A stretch of 44,751 bases of DNA from UBA6544 sp049601975. Lineage in GTDB: Bacteria; Pseudomonadota; Alphaproteobacteria; UBA8366. The stretch's first letter is position 1. Every line of letters begins with the position of its first letter. The stretch covers positions 1 through 44,751 of the forward strand of contig JBMYRC010000016.1 of NCBI GenBank assembly GCA_049601975.1, in the 5' to 3' direction. Shown one piece after another: positions 14,398 through 23,943 of the stretch. Below the pieces are notes generated by a model. The model was not told where the DNA came from and ran no database searches. It saw only the letters and a program-made list of their open reading frames with translations. A program made the position numbers and the translations under genes.

Positions 14398-14465
14398 ACT
14401 ATGATCCCTTCGGTAATGATGGCGTTCACGCGGTATGGCGGATCGCTCTATTCTTGTCTTCAAAT

Positions 14466-17400
14466 CTAAGAAGCCGGTGTGTGCCGGTCAAGGAGGCCGT
14501 TGCAAATAGGCATCAATATCGGACCTTCCGTCCATAATAGTGCGGCGCGGAATTTACGCTCGGGCCACACCGCACTCAGCAGCATACGATATATTGCCAT
14601 TTGGCGCAGATATATTTGCGGAACCTGATCGGCGGCGGGTGGTATGGGGCGCATTGTTTTATAGTCGACCACGAAGACTTCCTCGTCGGTGACCACCAAT
14701 CTGTCGACTTGGCCGCTCACTGTTTCAATATCCCCTCCGAAACTAACATTACCGGTCAACGCTACTTCCGCACGGCTATCGGGCCCGAATATCACGTCAA
14801 ATTCAGGGTGTTCCAGCACGTTCATCACTTCAATGGTCAAGGCTTCGATGTCATCATCGATGATTTCGTGGAGGGGGCGGGCCAGAAATTTACGGCAAAT
14901 TTCTCCGCGCTGATCCGGTGCCGCCGTCGGCAACAATTCGAGCAGGCGGTGCACCAGCAAACCACGCCGAAATCGATTGGTCCCAGACACATCAATGGGA
15001 GAGCGGACCGACGGCTCCTTCGTACTGGGCCGCGTCGGGGCCAATGGTTGCGGTGGCGTCGGTTCTTTTGGTGCGGATTGATGGACCCATTCGCGAAGCT
15101 TTACAGGCTCAGACAGGACTGCATCGGGTGTTTTTGACGAATCGGAAACCCCAGAGTGATTGGTCGCCATCACATATCCATCACCAATCCAAGCGTCGGG
15201 AGAGATTTGCGAGAAATCAAACTCATGAGGCTCACCGATACGTTCCAGTCCGGCAAGTACCAAATTATACCAACAATTAGGTGCTGGCACGCTACCGCGT
15301 CGTGCACCGCAAATATAGAGACGGTCCTCCGCCCGTGTCATGGCGACATACAACAAACGGTTATATTCCTCGGTTTCTGCTTGCATCGCCGCCTCCCGCG
15401 CGGTGCGCGCCACGGCCGCTTCCATGGCTCGGCGCGGTGCCCAGAGCGGGATACCGTCGGCCCAATAAATCACGGGCCGGCCCCCGGTGCCGCCGCCCGG
15501 CGCCGAGATAGTATCGGCGAGAATGACGATCGGCGCCTGCAATCCTTTCGCGCCGTGGACGGTCATGACCCGAACCTGATCGCGGTCGCTCTGCTCCAGA
15601 TCGCGTCTCACCTCGGTATCTTCGGCGCCCACCCAATGCAAAAACCCTTGCAGCGACGGCACAGCGGTTCGTTCGTAAGCGAGTGCAAGGTTGAGAAACT
15701 CGTCGAGTGGGTCTTCTGCCTCCACGCCGAGGCGGGCGATCATCGATTGCCGGCCACTCTTATCAGTTACTGATGGCCGCGTTAAAATATCGGCGAAAAG
15801 CTCATAGGGAGGGATAAAATCGGCGCGCGCCAACAGCGCCGCCAGCCAATCCCAAGCCGCCGCCATGCGCGGATCCTCCGCCGCGGCCGCGATAAGGCGT
15901 CGCCATAGGCTGTGCGCACCACGATCATAGGCCAATGCGAACAAATCCTCGTCATCAAAGCCGATCAGCGGGCCCTTCAAGACCGTCGCCAGGGTCAAAT
16001 CGTCGTCCGGCAACAGCAAAAAATTCGCCAGCGCCATCAAATCCATGACCGCCAGCTGCTCTGTCAGAACGAGACGGTCGACACCCGCGACGGGCACGCC
16101 GATCTCCTTCAAGGCACGCACCAAACGATCAACGATGCGGCGGCGGCGGCGCACCAAGATCATTATATCACCGGCACAAACCGGCTGTCCGGTTGCGGCC
16201 AGCGTCTCTCGTCCGATCCAGGCTTTGATCTGCTTTGCGATAACGGCGGCGAGGCGGCTTTCCGGATCGTCCGTCCGTTGCCGTGCCAGAGGCGGTGTCC
16301 AAGGCGTTACCTCTTCCGATTCGGCTGGGTCCGCCAAGGGCCAGAGCTCGACCCGGCCCTCAGCACCGGTGCGGTGTACATTGTGGCGTAATTGCGAATC
16401 CGCCGGCACCACTCCGTTGCGCGCGTTCGCCCCTTCGAACACCGCATCGACTACCGCGAGAACCGCTTCTGTCGACCGAAAGGACGTGTCGAGCTGAATA
16501 CTACGCCAGGCCTGTCCCGCCGCATCCGCCCGCGCAGCGAAATGCGCTCGCACACCCTCGCCGATGGAGGGGTCTGCGCGCTGAAAGCTAAAGATCGATT
16601 GTTTGTTGTCACCCACCGAAAATATCGTTCGTGTCATGTCTTCGCGGGCACCTTCGCCAGAAAAGAATTCCTCCGCGAGAGCGCTGACGATCTTCCATTG
16701 CTCTGGGTTCGTGTCTTGCGATTCGTCGATCAGAATATGATCGAGACCGCCATCGAGTTTGAACAAGACCCACGGCGTCATATCCTCACCCGCCAACAGA
16801 TCGCGGGCGCGGTATATCAAATCGTCGTAGTCGAGCCGAACTTCTGAGGATTTGGTGGCATTGTAGGCGTCGAGCATCGCCGCACCGAGGCGCAGCAAGG
16901 CGGCCGTGCTTCGCGCCGTCACGATATCGCGAATGGTCTCGCAACACTGAAGCAGCCGCTCGGCCTCGTCGCGCAGAATATCAGCGGCCTCCGGCATCGC
17001 GTTCACGACACTTTTGGTCGCCAACCGTGACCGTGGCAATCGATCCGCCTTGCGCAGATAAACATCTAAATAAGTATCAAAAGTCGCGATGCGTTGCGCT
17101 TGTGATGCCGCCAGCCAATCGGCCAATGCCTGACCACCGGATTTATCGGTCTTTCCCGTCCCGTCGAGGAGTGCCGTCGCCGCTTTGCGTAAACCATCCA
17201 GGTCGAGTTCCGCGTCCCTGCAGGCCGCGCCTATGACGTCATCAACCAAAAGGTCGCTGGACACCCCTATCTTCGCGAACACCATTTGTTCGGCCCCGGC
17301 CAATCCACCGGCATTACTCAATAATTCGGAGAAACGGCCGCGATCCCGAGCAATCGCGCCCATCAGAAGAGTGAACTGTTCTTCCTGGATATGCGACGTC

Positions 17401-17945
17401 ACTTCACTAAGCGCCTCGGCGAGGGTGGGGATACCCCGCGCAGCGACCAATACCGCATCGCGGGCCGTCCGCATCAGCTCCGCCGCCCGCCGCTCATCCA
17501 TGACTTGCGTCTGTGGCGTGACACCGGATTCCAACGGGAAGCGCGCTAAAAGCGATTCACAAAAACTGTGGATCGTCTGTATTTTTAACCCACCGGGCGC
17601 ATCCAGAACGCGGGCAAATAACTGTCGCGCGGCCGTCAGCATCGCGACATCGGGTGCCCTGCCGAGCAAGCGGGTCAGGCGGTCGACGAGATTGGCATCG
17701 CTGTCGACCGTCCAATAGGCCAACTCACGGCGCACTCTATTCGACATCTCCGCCGCTGCTGCCTTGGTAAAGGTGAGGCAGAGAATCCGGTGCGGTGCGG
17801 TACCGTTGAGCAGCAAGGTCTGAACGCGATCGGTCAGAACCTTGGTCTTGCCGCTTCCGGCAGAGGCGGAGACCCAGACACTGGTGTTGGGATCGGCCGC
17901 TTGCCGTTGCGCTACATTCGGATCTGTTAGGGACGTATCGTTCAT
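14466..17945 (-). CDS. addA: Double-strand break repair helicase/nuclease AddA
   Basis: A 1159-residue UvrD-type helicase subunit of AddAB, which resects DNA ends for RecA-dependent repair. Walker A is SASAGSGKT (residues 26-34), with LCLTFTKAAAAEM as motif Ia. HILIDESQDTNPEQW is motif II, and FRSTEAVLAVVDAVF, VMTVHGAKGLQAPIVIL and LLYVAMTRAEDRLYI are later helicase motifs. The C-terminal RecB-like nuclease shows RGLLVHRLLELLP, VDRLVVTDEEVFVVDYKT and YLRQMAIYRMLL. The ATG overlaps the addB stop as ATGA, so AddA is made by coupled translation. The window gives no recognisable Chi-type information. Length and domain order are standard. Confidence 0.96.
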   Translation of the reverse strand: MNDTSLTDPNVAQRQAADPNTSVWVSASAGSGKTKVLTDRVQTLLLNGTAPHRILCLTFTKAAAAEMSNRVRRELAYWTVDSDANLVDRLTRLLGRAPDVAMLTAARQLFARVLDAPGGLKIQTIHSFCESLLARFPLESGVTPQTQVMDERRAAELMRTARDAVLVAARGIPTLAEALSEVTSHIQEEQFTLLMGAIARDRGRFSELLSNAGGLAGAEQMVFAKIGVSSDLLVDDVIGAACRDAELDLDGLRKAATALLDGTGKTDKSGGQALADWLAASQAQRIATFDTYLDVYLRKADRLPRSRLATKSVVNAMPEAADILRDEAERLLQCCETIRDIVTARSTAALLRLGAAMLDAYNATKSSEVRLDYDDLIYRARDLLAGEDMTPWVLFKLDGGLDHILIDESQDTNPEQWKIVSALAEEFFSGEGAREDMTRTIFSVGDNKQSIFSFQRADPSIGEGVRAHFAARADAAGQAWRSIQLDTSFRSTEAVLAVVDAVFEGANARNGVVPADSQLRHNVHRTGAEGRVELWPLADPAESEEVTPWTPPLARQRTDDPESRLAAVIAKQIKAWIGRETLAATGQPVCAGDIMILVRRRRRIVDRLVRALKEIGVPVAGVDRLVLTEQLAVMDLMALANFLLLPDDDLTLATVLKGPLIGFDDEDLFALAYDRGAHSLWRRLIAAAAEDPRMAAAWDWLAALLARADFIPPYELFADILTRPSVTDKSGRQSMIARLGVEAEDPLDEFLNLALAYERTAVPSLQGFLHWVGAEDTEVRRDLEQSDRDQVRVMTVHGAKGLQAPIVILADTISAPGGGTGGRPVIYWADGIPLWAPRRAMEAAVARTAREAAMQAETEEYNRLLYVAMTRAEDRLYICGARRGSVPAPNCWYNLVLAGLERIGEPHEFDFSQISPDAWIGDGYVMATNHSGVSDSSKTPDAVLSEPVKLREWVHQSAPKEPTPPQPLAPTRPSTKEPSVRSPIDVSGTNRFRRGLLVHRLLELLPTAAPDQRGEICRKFLARPLHEIIDDDIEALTIEVMNVLEHPEFDVIFGPDSRAEVALTGNVSFGGDIETVSGQVDRLVVTDEEVFVVDYKTMRPIPPAADQVPQIYLRQMAIYRMLLSAVWPERKFRAALLWTEGPILMPICNGLLDRHTPAS

Positions 17946-20923
17946 AGTGCTTCGTCGTCCGGCAAGCCGGCCCATTCCGCGACACGAGCCAGATGGGTGT
18001 AGTTGTTAAAACGAGGTGCCTTGGCCGCATTGGGGACGGCGGCATAAGGTGTCTCCGGATCGTTGAATGCGGCGATCAACGCCACCAATCCGGCATGAGC
18101 ATCCGCCGCGATTTCCGCGAGATCGCCCTTCACCTCCTTAATATCACCGGGTGGTGCGCCGCCCGACAATCGCCAGAACGCCAGGCTCGAAACACTATCG
18201 GCGGGTAAGGACGGAAATCCGCCCGCAATTGCAATCGCGGCTTCAAGTGGCAGCTGCGGTGCAAATCCACTCATCAGGTCGTTCGTTGCGGGCGGTGTGC
18301 CGGTCTTATAGTCCAATATCGCATAGCCACCACCTGCCAGGTGGTCGATGCGGTCGGCGATCGCGGTCAGCCTAAAAGCATTGTCGCCAGTGCCGATAAC
18401 GAGTTCGCCGCGAACTTCTGTCTGTGTCTCCGTAATACTGGTGCGCCGGTGTCGTTCAACCTCGATAAACCACTGCGCGACCCGCTCGAAACGGGGCCAC
18501 CAAAAGGCATGAACGACGGGGTGGTTTGCAATACTCCAGAAGACATCACGTCCGATCGACACCAGGATATCTTCCGCATTGTCCGGCAGGACGCCGGGCA
18601 CGTCGCGGACGAACCGATCAAGGGTTTCATGAATGACGGTGCCCCTATCCGACGCTGCTGGGTCCGCTTCCAACGGGTCCAATGGACCGAGTTTCAAAAT
18701 ATGCTGGGCATAGATCGAATATGGGTCGCGCATCCAGGCTTCGATCCGCGTCACCGACAATTGGCGCGGCCGTGCCGCCAGAGGTGGGCGAGGCATGGGA
18801 GGATTAATTCGCCGGGGGGCGGTCGGCACGTCCAATGCGCGCTCCCACTGCAGCCAATATTCGGAGGGCTCGAATGCGCCCTTCGGTGTCGTCGCCATTA
18901 AAACGGCATGCAGGCGAGCCAGCCAACGCGATGGCACGGTTGGCGAACCACCGGCTTTTTCGGCGCGGGTCAGCAAAACTTCCGGGGCACAGACGGCGAT
19001 TGCGAAATCATGCGCCGATAAGCCGACGCGGCGTTCCGGCAGCGGTAGTCCGAATGCGTCCTGCATGGGACGACTCAGCCACGGGTCGGGATCGGTATTG
19101 CGCGGCCAATTGCCCTCGTTCAATCCACCCAAAATAACCAAATGTGCATTCTGCAACCGGGCTTCAAGCGGCCCCCAGATATGCAATCGAGGGTGACGGC
19201 CATATCGTGGACGTACGACCAGTCCCGACATCAACGCGGATAAGAGCGCCGGATAGATCGCCGGTGCGATGGATCCAATGACCCGCGCAGCGTCGGTCGC
19301 CTCGTCGATGAATTCCGCCAGCGCTTCACCGTGCTCGCCCGCCCACAGGCGCTCGGCACCGTCGATCTCGCCATCACCGGCCAAAGCCTCTACGGCGGCG
19401 AAATGGGCGGTCAGCATATCGACCAGGGACGCTTCCGGCGCAGCCATCAGCGCGGCGAAGGGAGTAAGAACCGCCTCCAGATCACTGAGCATGCCGTTGA
19501 CGGATTTTGCCAGCTTTAACGGTGTCCTCTCATCCAATGCACCCACCAAACCGTCGATGCCCGGCTCCGGACGGGGGCCGCGCAGTGCCCATCGCTCCAA
19601 CTGGCGGACTTCCTCGCGAAAGGCGTCGCGGGCCCGACCACAGGCGGCTAAGGGATGTTTTAGCGCCGCCAAGGTCGCGACCGGTGGGAAACGCTCGCGC
19701 ACCATCTCGGCGACTAGATGAGCGAACATTCCAGGCGGCGTTTGCGACAAGGGAACACCGGCGGAATCGTCAATCTCCAAATCCCAACGCCGAAGCGCTG
19801 CCGCTACACGCCGGGCCAAGCCCCGGTCCGGGGTGACGAGAGCCGCTGTTTTCGTCTTGTCCTCCAAAGCTTGGCGGAGGGCTATGGCGATCACTTTCGC
19901 TTCCTCGGCCTCGCCCGGGCAATCGATTCGCTCAAGCCCCATGAGCGCCGCTTCCGGAAGTGCGGGTAGTTCTCGCCACGCTTCGGTCGTGGCCGCGGGC
20001 CGCATTACTTCGCTGACGAGGAAACGCCTTTGGCCGAGAGCGTTCGCGGCGGACTCGGACGAACACGTCTCGTTCCATTCAGCGACATCTCCAGGTGTGA
20101 GAGACATCTGCGCCACCAGCCGCAACATGCCATACTGCGGGTGGGTTTGATCGTCCGCTGCAGCGGCAGCCGTCTCGGCATCGAGGCCACCGTCGAAGCC
20201 CGGCAGGACGACGGTGCCACCGGGCAGTTCCGCGACGCAATGCAGCAAACGGGCAACGGCTGGGATGCTGCCCGTGGAACCCGCGGCAATGACGCGCTCT
20301 GTCGGTGGCTCAGCTCGCCATAAAGCGGTTAGTGCTTCCAGTAGACGGTTCCGGCGATCCGCCGGATCGATGCATCCTTCGGCGGCCAGCGTCTCGGGCC
20401 AAATCGTCGTCACGATGCCAAGCAGCACGAGTGTCTTCTGCCAGTGTGTTGCATAACGCTCCGGCACAAGGTCCTCGAGCTGGTCGAAATCCAATCCCTC
20501 GGTCTGGACTTGATCCAACAGCCGCGCAAGATCGCCCGCCAAATGCGTCGCATGATCAAGTGAGATTTGTTCCCCCTTTGGCGCATGATCGCGGATCAAT
20601 CGCGCGAGCAGTAACAGGCGACGCATCGACGGAATTGCTGGTGGGATTTCCTCGCCACCGCCAAGTGGGATTTCGGCAACCAGGATTTCGTCCTCATCCG
20701 TATCGCCGATAGGCCGCATCGACGGGAGCAGCATCGGTTGCCCTTCGCCGACTCGCAGAAAGGCTTCGCGCAGTGCCCGACAACTGCGCCGGTTGGGCAA
20801 TAGAACGAGGGTATCGGCGAGTTGAAGCGGATCGCCCGCGGCTTCCTTTAAAAGGCCTCGCGCCAATTCATCGACGAACGACACACCGGGAGAGATGGTC
20901 CGAACGGAAGCGGCCTGCGTCAT
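17942..20923 (-). CDS. addB: Double-strand break repair protein AddB
   Basis: A 993-residue partner of AddA. The N-terminal inactivated-helicase part includes LVLLPNRRSCRALREAFL (about residues 40-57). The C-terminal nuclease shows RGTVIHETLDRF, RLTAIADRIDHL and YAILDYKTGTPP, with the catalytic Asp and Lys. No four-cysteine iron-sulfur cluster is visible around the nuclease, unlike Bacillus AddB; this is usual for alphaproteobacteria. ATG 20923 overlaps the stop of the murU gene and its own stop overlaps addA, both as ATGA, so three genes are linked by coupled translation. Confidence 0.94.
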   Translation of the reverse strand: MTQAASVRTISPGVSFVDELARGLLKEAAGDPLQLADTLVLLPNRRSCRALREAFLRVGEGQPMLLPSMRPIGDTDEDEILVAEIPLGGGEEIPPAIPSMRRLLLLARLIRDHAPKGEQISLDHATHLAGDLARLLDQVQTEGLDFDQLEDLVPERYATHWQKTLVLLGIVTTIWPETLAAEGCIDPADRRNRLLEALTALWRAEPPTERVIAAGSTGSIPAVARLLHCVAELPGGTVVLPGFDGGLDAETAAAAADDQTHPQYGMLRLVAQMSLTPGDVAEWNETCSSESAANALGQRRFLVSEVMRPAATTEAWRELPALPEAALMGLERIDCPGEAEEAKVIAIALRQALEDKTKTAALVTPDRGLARRVAAALRRWDLEIDDSAGVPLSQTPPGMFAHLVAEMVRERFPPVATLAALKHPLAACGRARDAFREEVRQLERWALRGPRPEPGIDGLVGALDERTPLKLAKSVNGMLSDLEAVLTPFAALMAAPEASLVDMLTAHFAAVEALAGDGEIDGAERLWAGEHGEALAEFIDEATDAARVIGSIAPAIYPALLSALMSGLVVRPRYGRHPRLHIWGPLEARLQNAHLVILGGLNEGNWPRNTDPDPWLSRPMQDAFGLPLPERRVGLSAHDFAIAVCAPEVLLTRAEKAGGSPTVPSRWLARLHAVLMATTPKGAFEPSEYWLQWERALDVPTAPRRINPPMPRPPLAARPRQLSVTRIEAWMRDPYSIYAQHILKLGPLDPLEADPAASDRGTVIHETLDRFVRDVPGVLPDNAEDILVSIGRDVFWSIANHPVVHAFWWPRFERVAQWFIEVERHRRTSITETQTEVRGELVIGTGDNAFRLTAIADRIDHLAGGGYAILDYKTGTPPATNDLMSGFAPQLPLEAAIAIAGGFPSLPADSVSSLAFWRLSGGAPPGDIKEVKGDLAEIAADAHAGLVALIAAFNDPETPYAAVPNAAKAPRFNNYTHLARVAEWAGLPDDEAL

Positions 20924-21630
20924 TCGTTTGATCCGTCAGTGCGCATCAACCGTTCCGTCACCGCGAGATCCTCTGGTGTGCCGACATGAAACCAATCCCC
21001 GTCGTGAACCAATCCGTACAGTCGACCAGCGGCAAGTGCTTGGTCGTATAGGCGGTTCAAGGAATATCGGGCGACCGCGCACCCTTCGAAGAGGCGGGGA
21101 TGGAGTAACTGCACGCCCATGAACACGAGAGATGCGGTCTCTCCCTCGGGGCGCCGTCGCACCCGGTCTGTCGCATCGATGTTAAAATCACCGGCGCCAT
21201 AATAGCCGACCGCGTTCTCCGTCGGCTGCAACAGCAACAACCCATCCATGTCATTGTCCCGCCAAGCTTCGGACAAGCGCTCCAACGCCGGTGGAGATTT
21301 ATCACTCCAGACGGAGTCGCAATTGATGACGTAAAACGGCTGCGACCCCAAATGCGGCAGGGCCTTGCAAACTCCGCCGCCGGTTTCCAGCAAATCGTCT
21401 TCCGGCGAGAGGACAACGTCGCCCATAGCGGCGACATGGGAATGAATCATCTCCGCCTTGTAGTGAGAATTGACGATTATTAATGAGACGCCCGCTGCCC
21501 GGCATCTCGCGAATGCCTGGTCCAACAATGTAATCCCTTGCAGTTCGACCAATGCTTTCGGGCGGCTATCGGTCAGCGGCCGCATCCGGACACCCAACCC
21601 CGCCGCCAACACCATCGCGCGTTCGACCAT
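20920..21630 (-). CDS. murU: Sugar-1-phosphate nucleotidyltransferase, MurU-like (N-acetylmuramate 1-phosphate uridylyltransferase)
   Basis: A 236-residue nucleotidyltransferase. The signature AAGLGVRMRPLTDSRPKALVEL (split here over residues 9-30) binds the nucleotide, and FYVINCDSVW carries the metal-binding Asp. Alone it could be a mannose-1-phosphate guanylyltransferase. Its position directly after an AmgK-like sugar kinase (5-base gap) points to MurU, which makes UDP-MurNAc from MurNAc-1-phosphate in the cell-wall recycling route that bypasses de novo synthesis and fosfomycin. That assignment comes from the known AmgK/MurU pair in Pseudomonas and Caulobacter-type genomes. Its stop overlaps the addB start. 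Confidence 0.8.
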   Translation of the reverse strand: MVERAMVLAAGLGVRMRPLTDSRPKALVELQGITLLDQAFARCRAAGVSLIIVNSHYKAEMIHSHVAAMGDVVLSPEDDLLETGGGVCKALPHLGSQPFYVINCDSVWSDKSPPALERLSEAWRDNDMDGLLLLQPTENAVGYYGAGDFNIDATDRVRRRPEGETASLVFMGVQLLHPRLFEGCAVARYSLNRLYDQALAAGRLYGLVHDGDWFHVGTPEDLAVTERLMRTDGSNE

Positions 21631-21635
21631 CCCGT

Positions 21636-22637
21636 TCAGCCTTGCTGGGGTGGCGCGGTTCGGTCGACGAGAGGTATTTCCCGGTCAAACCATACTTGTA
21701 ATTTCGCCAGTGCCGGATGTTCCAAATCGCCCGACAGCCAGCGAAAGACGCGCGAAACATGCTTTAAATAGAACGGTTTGCCATCACGCCAATCGAGCCG
21801 CGTGAAAATGCCGACGATCTTCGCGCTGCGCTGGGCACCGAGAATGGCGTAAGAGGCGCGAAAGGCATCAGGGTCGAGCTCCGGGAATGCCGATAGATAC
21901 TGCGCCAGGCAATTTGCCGCCAAGGGTGCGGGCACATCGCGCCGAGCATCCTCCAACAGCGAGACCAAATCGTAACTCGATGGTCCGATCACCGCGTCCT
22001 GGAAATCAAGCAGGCCGCATGCGGATACGCCCTGGCGGTCGGAGAGGTGCATGAGATTGTCGACATGGTAATCACGCAGTACCAAAGTCGCCGGCACTCC
22101 GTGGTCCAACGCCAGGACATCGCGCCACAAACTCAAATATTCTCTCCGCAAACCATCTGAAGTTTCGCATCCCCGCAACGCCGGTAAAAACCAATCCACC
22201 AACAAGGCGGCTTCATCGAGTAACTGTGTGTCATCGTAGGGAGGAATGTCCCCTGGATCGGAAAACTGGCGATGCAGTTCAATCAGCGTTTCCGTGGCCA
22301 GCTGATACAGTGCTACTTCATCACCATCGTTGCGAAGGATCTGGGTATATGTAGCGTCACCGAAATCTTCGAGTAGCAGTAGTCCCACATCAAGTTTCGA
22401 GGCCAAAATTTTTGGCGCACTGAGACCCATCGACAACAAACGGTTCGCTATGGTCACGAAAGGCCGGACGTCTTCTTGCGGCGGCGGAGCATCCATCAAC
22501 ATGGCGCTCGCGCCGCTGTCACCGCTGAGCCGAACATACCGCCGAAACGACGCGTCGCCCGCCAATGGCGCGCGAGCGGCATCCTGCCATCCGACTTCAG
22601 TCAGAAAACCTTCTATCAGCGCTTCACGTTGCTGCAT
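21636..22637 (-). CDS. amgK: Anomeric sugar kinase AmgK-like (aminoglycoside phosphotransferase fold)
   Basis: A 333-residue phosphotransferase of the aminoglycoside/choline kinase fold. Visible blocks are GDASFRRYVRL near the N-terminus (nucleotide loop), LLLLEDFGDATY, and VLRDYHVDNLMHL with the catalytic Asp and Asn, then LLDFQDAVIGPSSYDLVSLLED as the metal-binding DxD-type region. AmgK phosphorylates MurNAc and GlcNAc at C1 to feed MurU. It lies between tsaE, with which it overlaps by 14 bases, and murU. The function is assigned from this neighbourhood and family resemblance; an antibiotic-resistance role is not implied. Confidence 0.82.
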   Translation of the reverse strand: MQQREALIEGFLTEVGWQDAARAPLAGDASFRRYVRLSGDSGASAMLMDAPPPQEDVRPFVTIANRLLSMGLSAPKILASKLDVGLLLLEDFGDATYTQILRNDGDEVALYQLATETLIELHRQFSDPGDIPPYDDTQLLDEAALLVDWFLPALRGCETSDGLRREYLSLWRDVLALDHGVPATLVLRDYHVDNLMHLSDRQGVSACGLLDFQDAVIGPSSYDLVSLLEDARRDVPAPLAANCLAQYLSAFPELDPDAFRASYAILGAQRSAKIVGIFTRLDWRDGKPFYLKHVSRVFRWLSGDLEHPALAKLQVWFDREIPLVDRTAPPQQG

Positions 22638-23130
22638 TTGCCGTCAATCCTTCGAGACGTTCGCGCCAACCCGAATCGCCGTCCAAAACGATTCGGCGCG
22701 AATCGTCCCAGTCTTCTTCAGCAAACGCGACGGACAGGTGTCTTTGCGGCAGCCATCTTCCCAACCGATCCGCCCACTCAATCAATGTCACCGCGTCATC
22801 GAAGGCTTCCTCCAAGCCGATTTCCAACACTTCTTCTTCGTCCTCCAGCCGGTAGAGATCGCAATGCCAAAGAGGAAATTCCGGTGCGTCGTAAATTTGC
22901 ACAAGAGTAAACGTGGGGCTCGGTACGACAGTGCTATCACCGCAGAGCGCTTGGATAAAACCGCGCGCGAACGCTGTTTTTCCGGAACCGAGCGGACCTT
23001 CCAATGAGATGATATCGCCTCTCTTCGCATGTTGCGCCAAAGCCGCGCCGAGCTCAGCCGTGTCGGTTTCCGTCCTCGCCACGACGTTGAATGTCTTCGA
23101 TGTCGAATCAGGATTCGCAGCCTGTGTCAT
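22624..23130 (-). CDS. tsaE: tRNA threonylcarbamoyladenosine biosynthesis ATPase TsaE
   Basis: A 168-residue P-loop ATPase needed, with TsaB, TsaC and TsaD, for the t6A37 modification of ANN-decoding tRNAs. Walker A is GPLGSGKT (residues 45-52). SPTFTLVQIYDAPEFPLWHCDLYRLEDEEE holds the family SPTF and DLYR blocks, and LIEWADRLGRWLP is the usual C-terminal motif. The ATG overlaps the end of the histidine kinase remnant (ATGA) and the stop overlaps amgK, consistent with one transcript from before the kinase was lost. Confidence 0.95.
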   Translation of the reverse strand: MTQAANPDSTSKTFNVVARTETDTAELGAALAQHAKRGDIISLEGPLGSGKTAFARGFIQALCGDSTVVPSPTFTLVQIYDAPEFPLWHCDLYRLEDEEEVLEIGLEEAFDDAVTLIEWADRLGRWLPQRHLSVAFAEEDWDDSRRIVLDGDSGWRERLEGLTANAAT

Positions 23131-23911
23131 TCCGTCACCGGAGCCTTCGTGGCGATCAGCGCGGCTCCGGCTACTGGAAAATAGGCGGCCGCATGGGTCC
23201 TGCGTTCCGCATCGTTCCGTATCTCTAAACCACTGCTGTGTAATTCAACCAAGCTCCGGTTCAGCGCAAGGCCTAGGCCGGATCCAGTTCTCCGCACGTA
23301 GGGGTCGCCGTGTTCGGACGCCTCGTAGACATTGGCCAATTCGCTGGAGGTAACGATGCCGACGGAATTGACGATCTCAATTGCGATTTGATCCCCCCGA
23401 CGCGGCGCTTGCAACACGATCGCATCTTCATCGGATTGGAACATGATCGAGTTCCAAAGTAGATTGAATAATGCCTTCGTCATCCGCGTTTCATGGAGGC
23501 GTGCGGTGCCAACATCGGGTGGACAATCGATCTCTAGCGTCAAGCGTCCGCTTTCGATTTTCTCCTTTGCGCAATCGCGGACGTTTACCAAAATTTGTTC
23601 AATCCGGATCGACTGTATACGGCACGGAGATGCTGTTCGTGATCGTGTAAACCCTGTTTTCCCGGATCAGGTTTAGCGATGGTTTCGTGGGCGCTGGCTC
23701 GGTTTCTTTCAGCGCCACGCAATTTAAACCATAGAAACCCGACGGCCGCCGCCAATAAGATCACCATCGCGAGGAGCTGCCAAGAAATGCTCACTTCCAC
23801 AGCAGTCGCATCAGGTGTCAAAGCTGGCCACTGAATAATCAGGGCCGCCAATAGAAGGAATAAAATGCGCGTCACGGCAGGAAGTCTAGGACCGCGATGG
23901 GTCCCGGACAA
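23127..23911 (-). pseudogene. Sensor histidine kinase remnant: N-terminal membrane part and C-terminal ATPase part, middle lost
   Basis: Two overlapping frames span this interval. The first, 23911-23585, has a basic start, a hydrophobic segment (FLLLLAALIIQW), a second membrane helix (LLAMVILLAAAVGFLWFKL) and then about 40 residues ending at TAA 23585-23587. The second frame carries RIEQILVNVRDCAKEKIESG, the N-box-like ALFNLLWNSIMFQ and GSGLGLALNRSLVELHSSG, the end of a HATPase domain, to 23127. The phosphorylatable His domain and any PAS sensor are missing. The usual D-x-G-x-G box reads VNSVGIV. In many alphaproteobacteria a large PAS kinase lies in exactly this place between ahcY and tsaE. 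I infer an internal deletion with a frameshift. A short-form protein from the TTG at 23591 cannot be excluded. Confidence 0.7.
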
Positions 23912-23943
23912 GAATTTTGATTGGCCAGTCGCGTCGCGATGGC

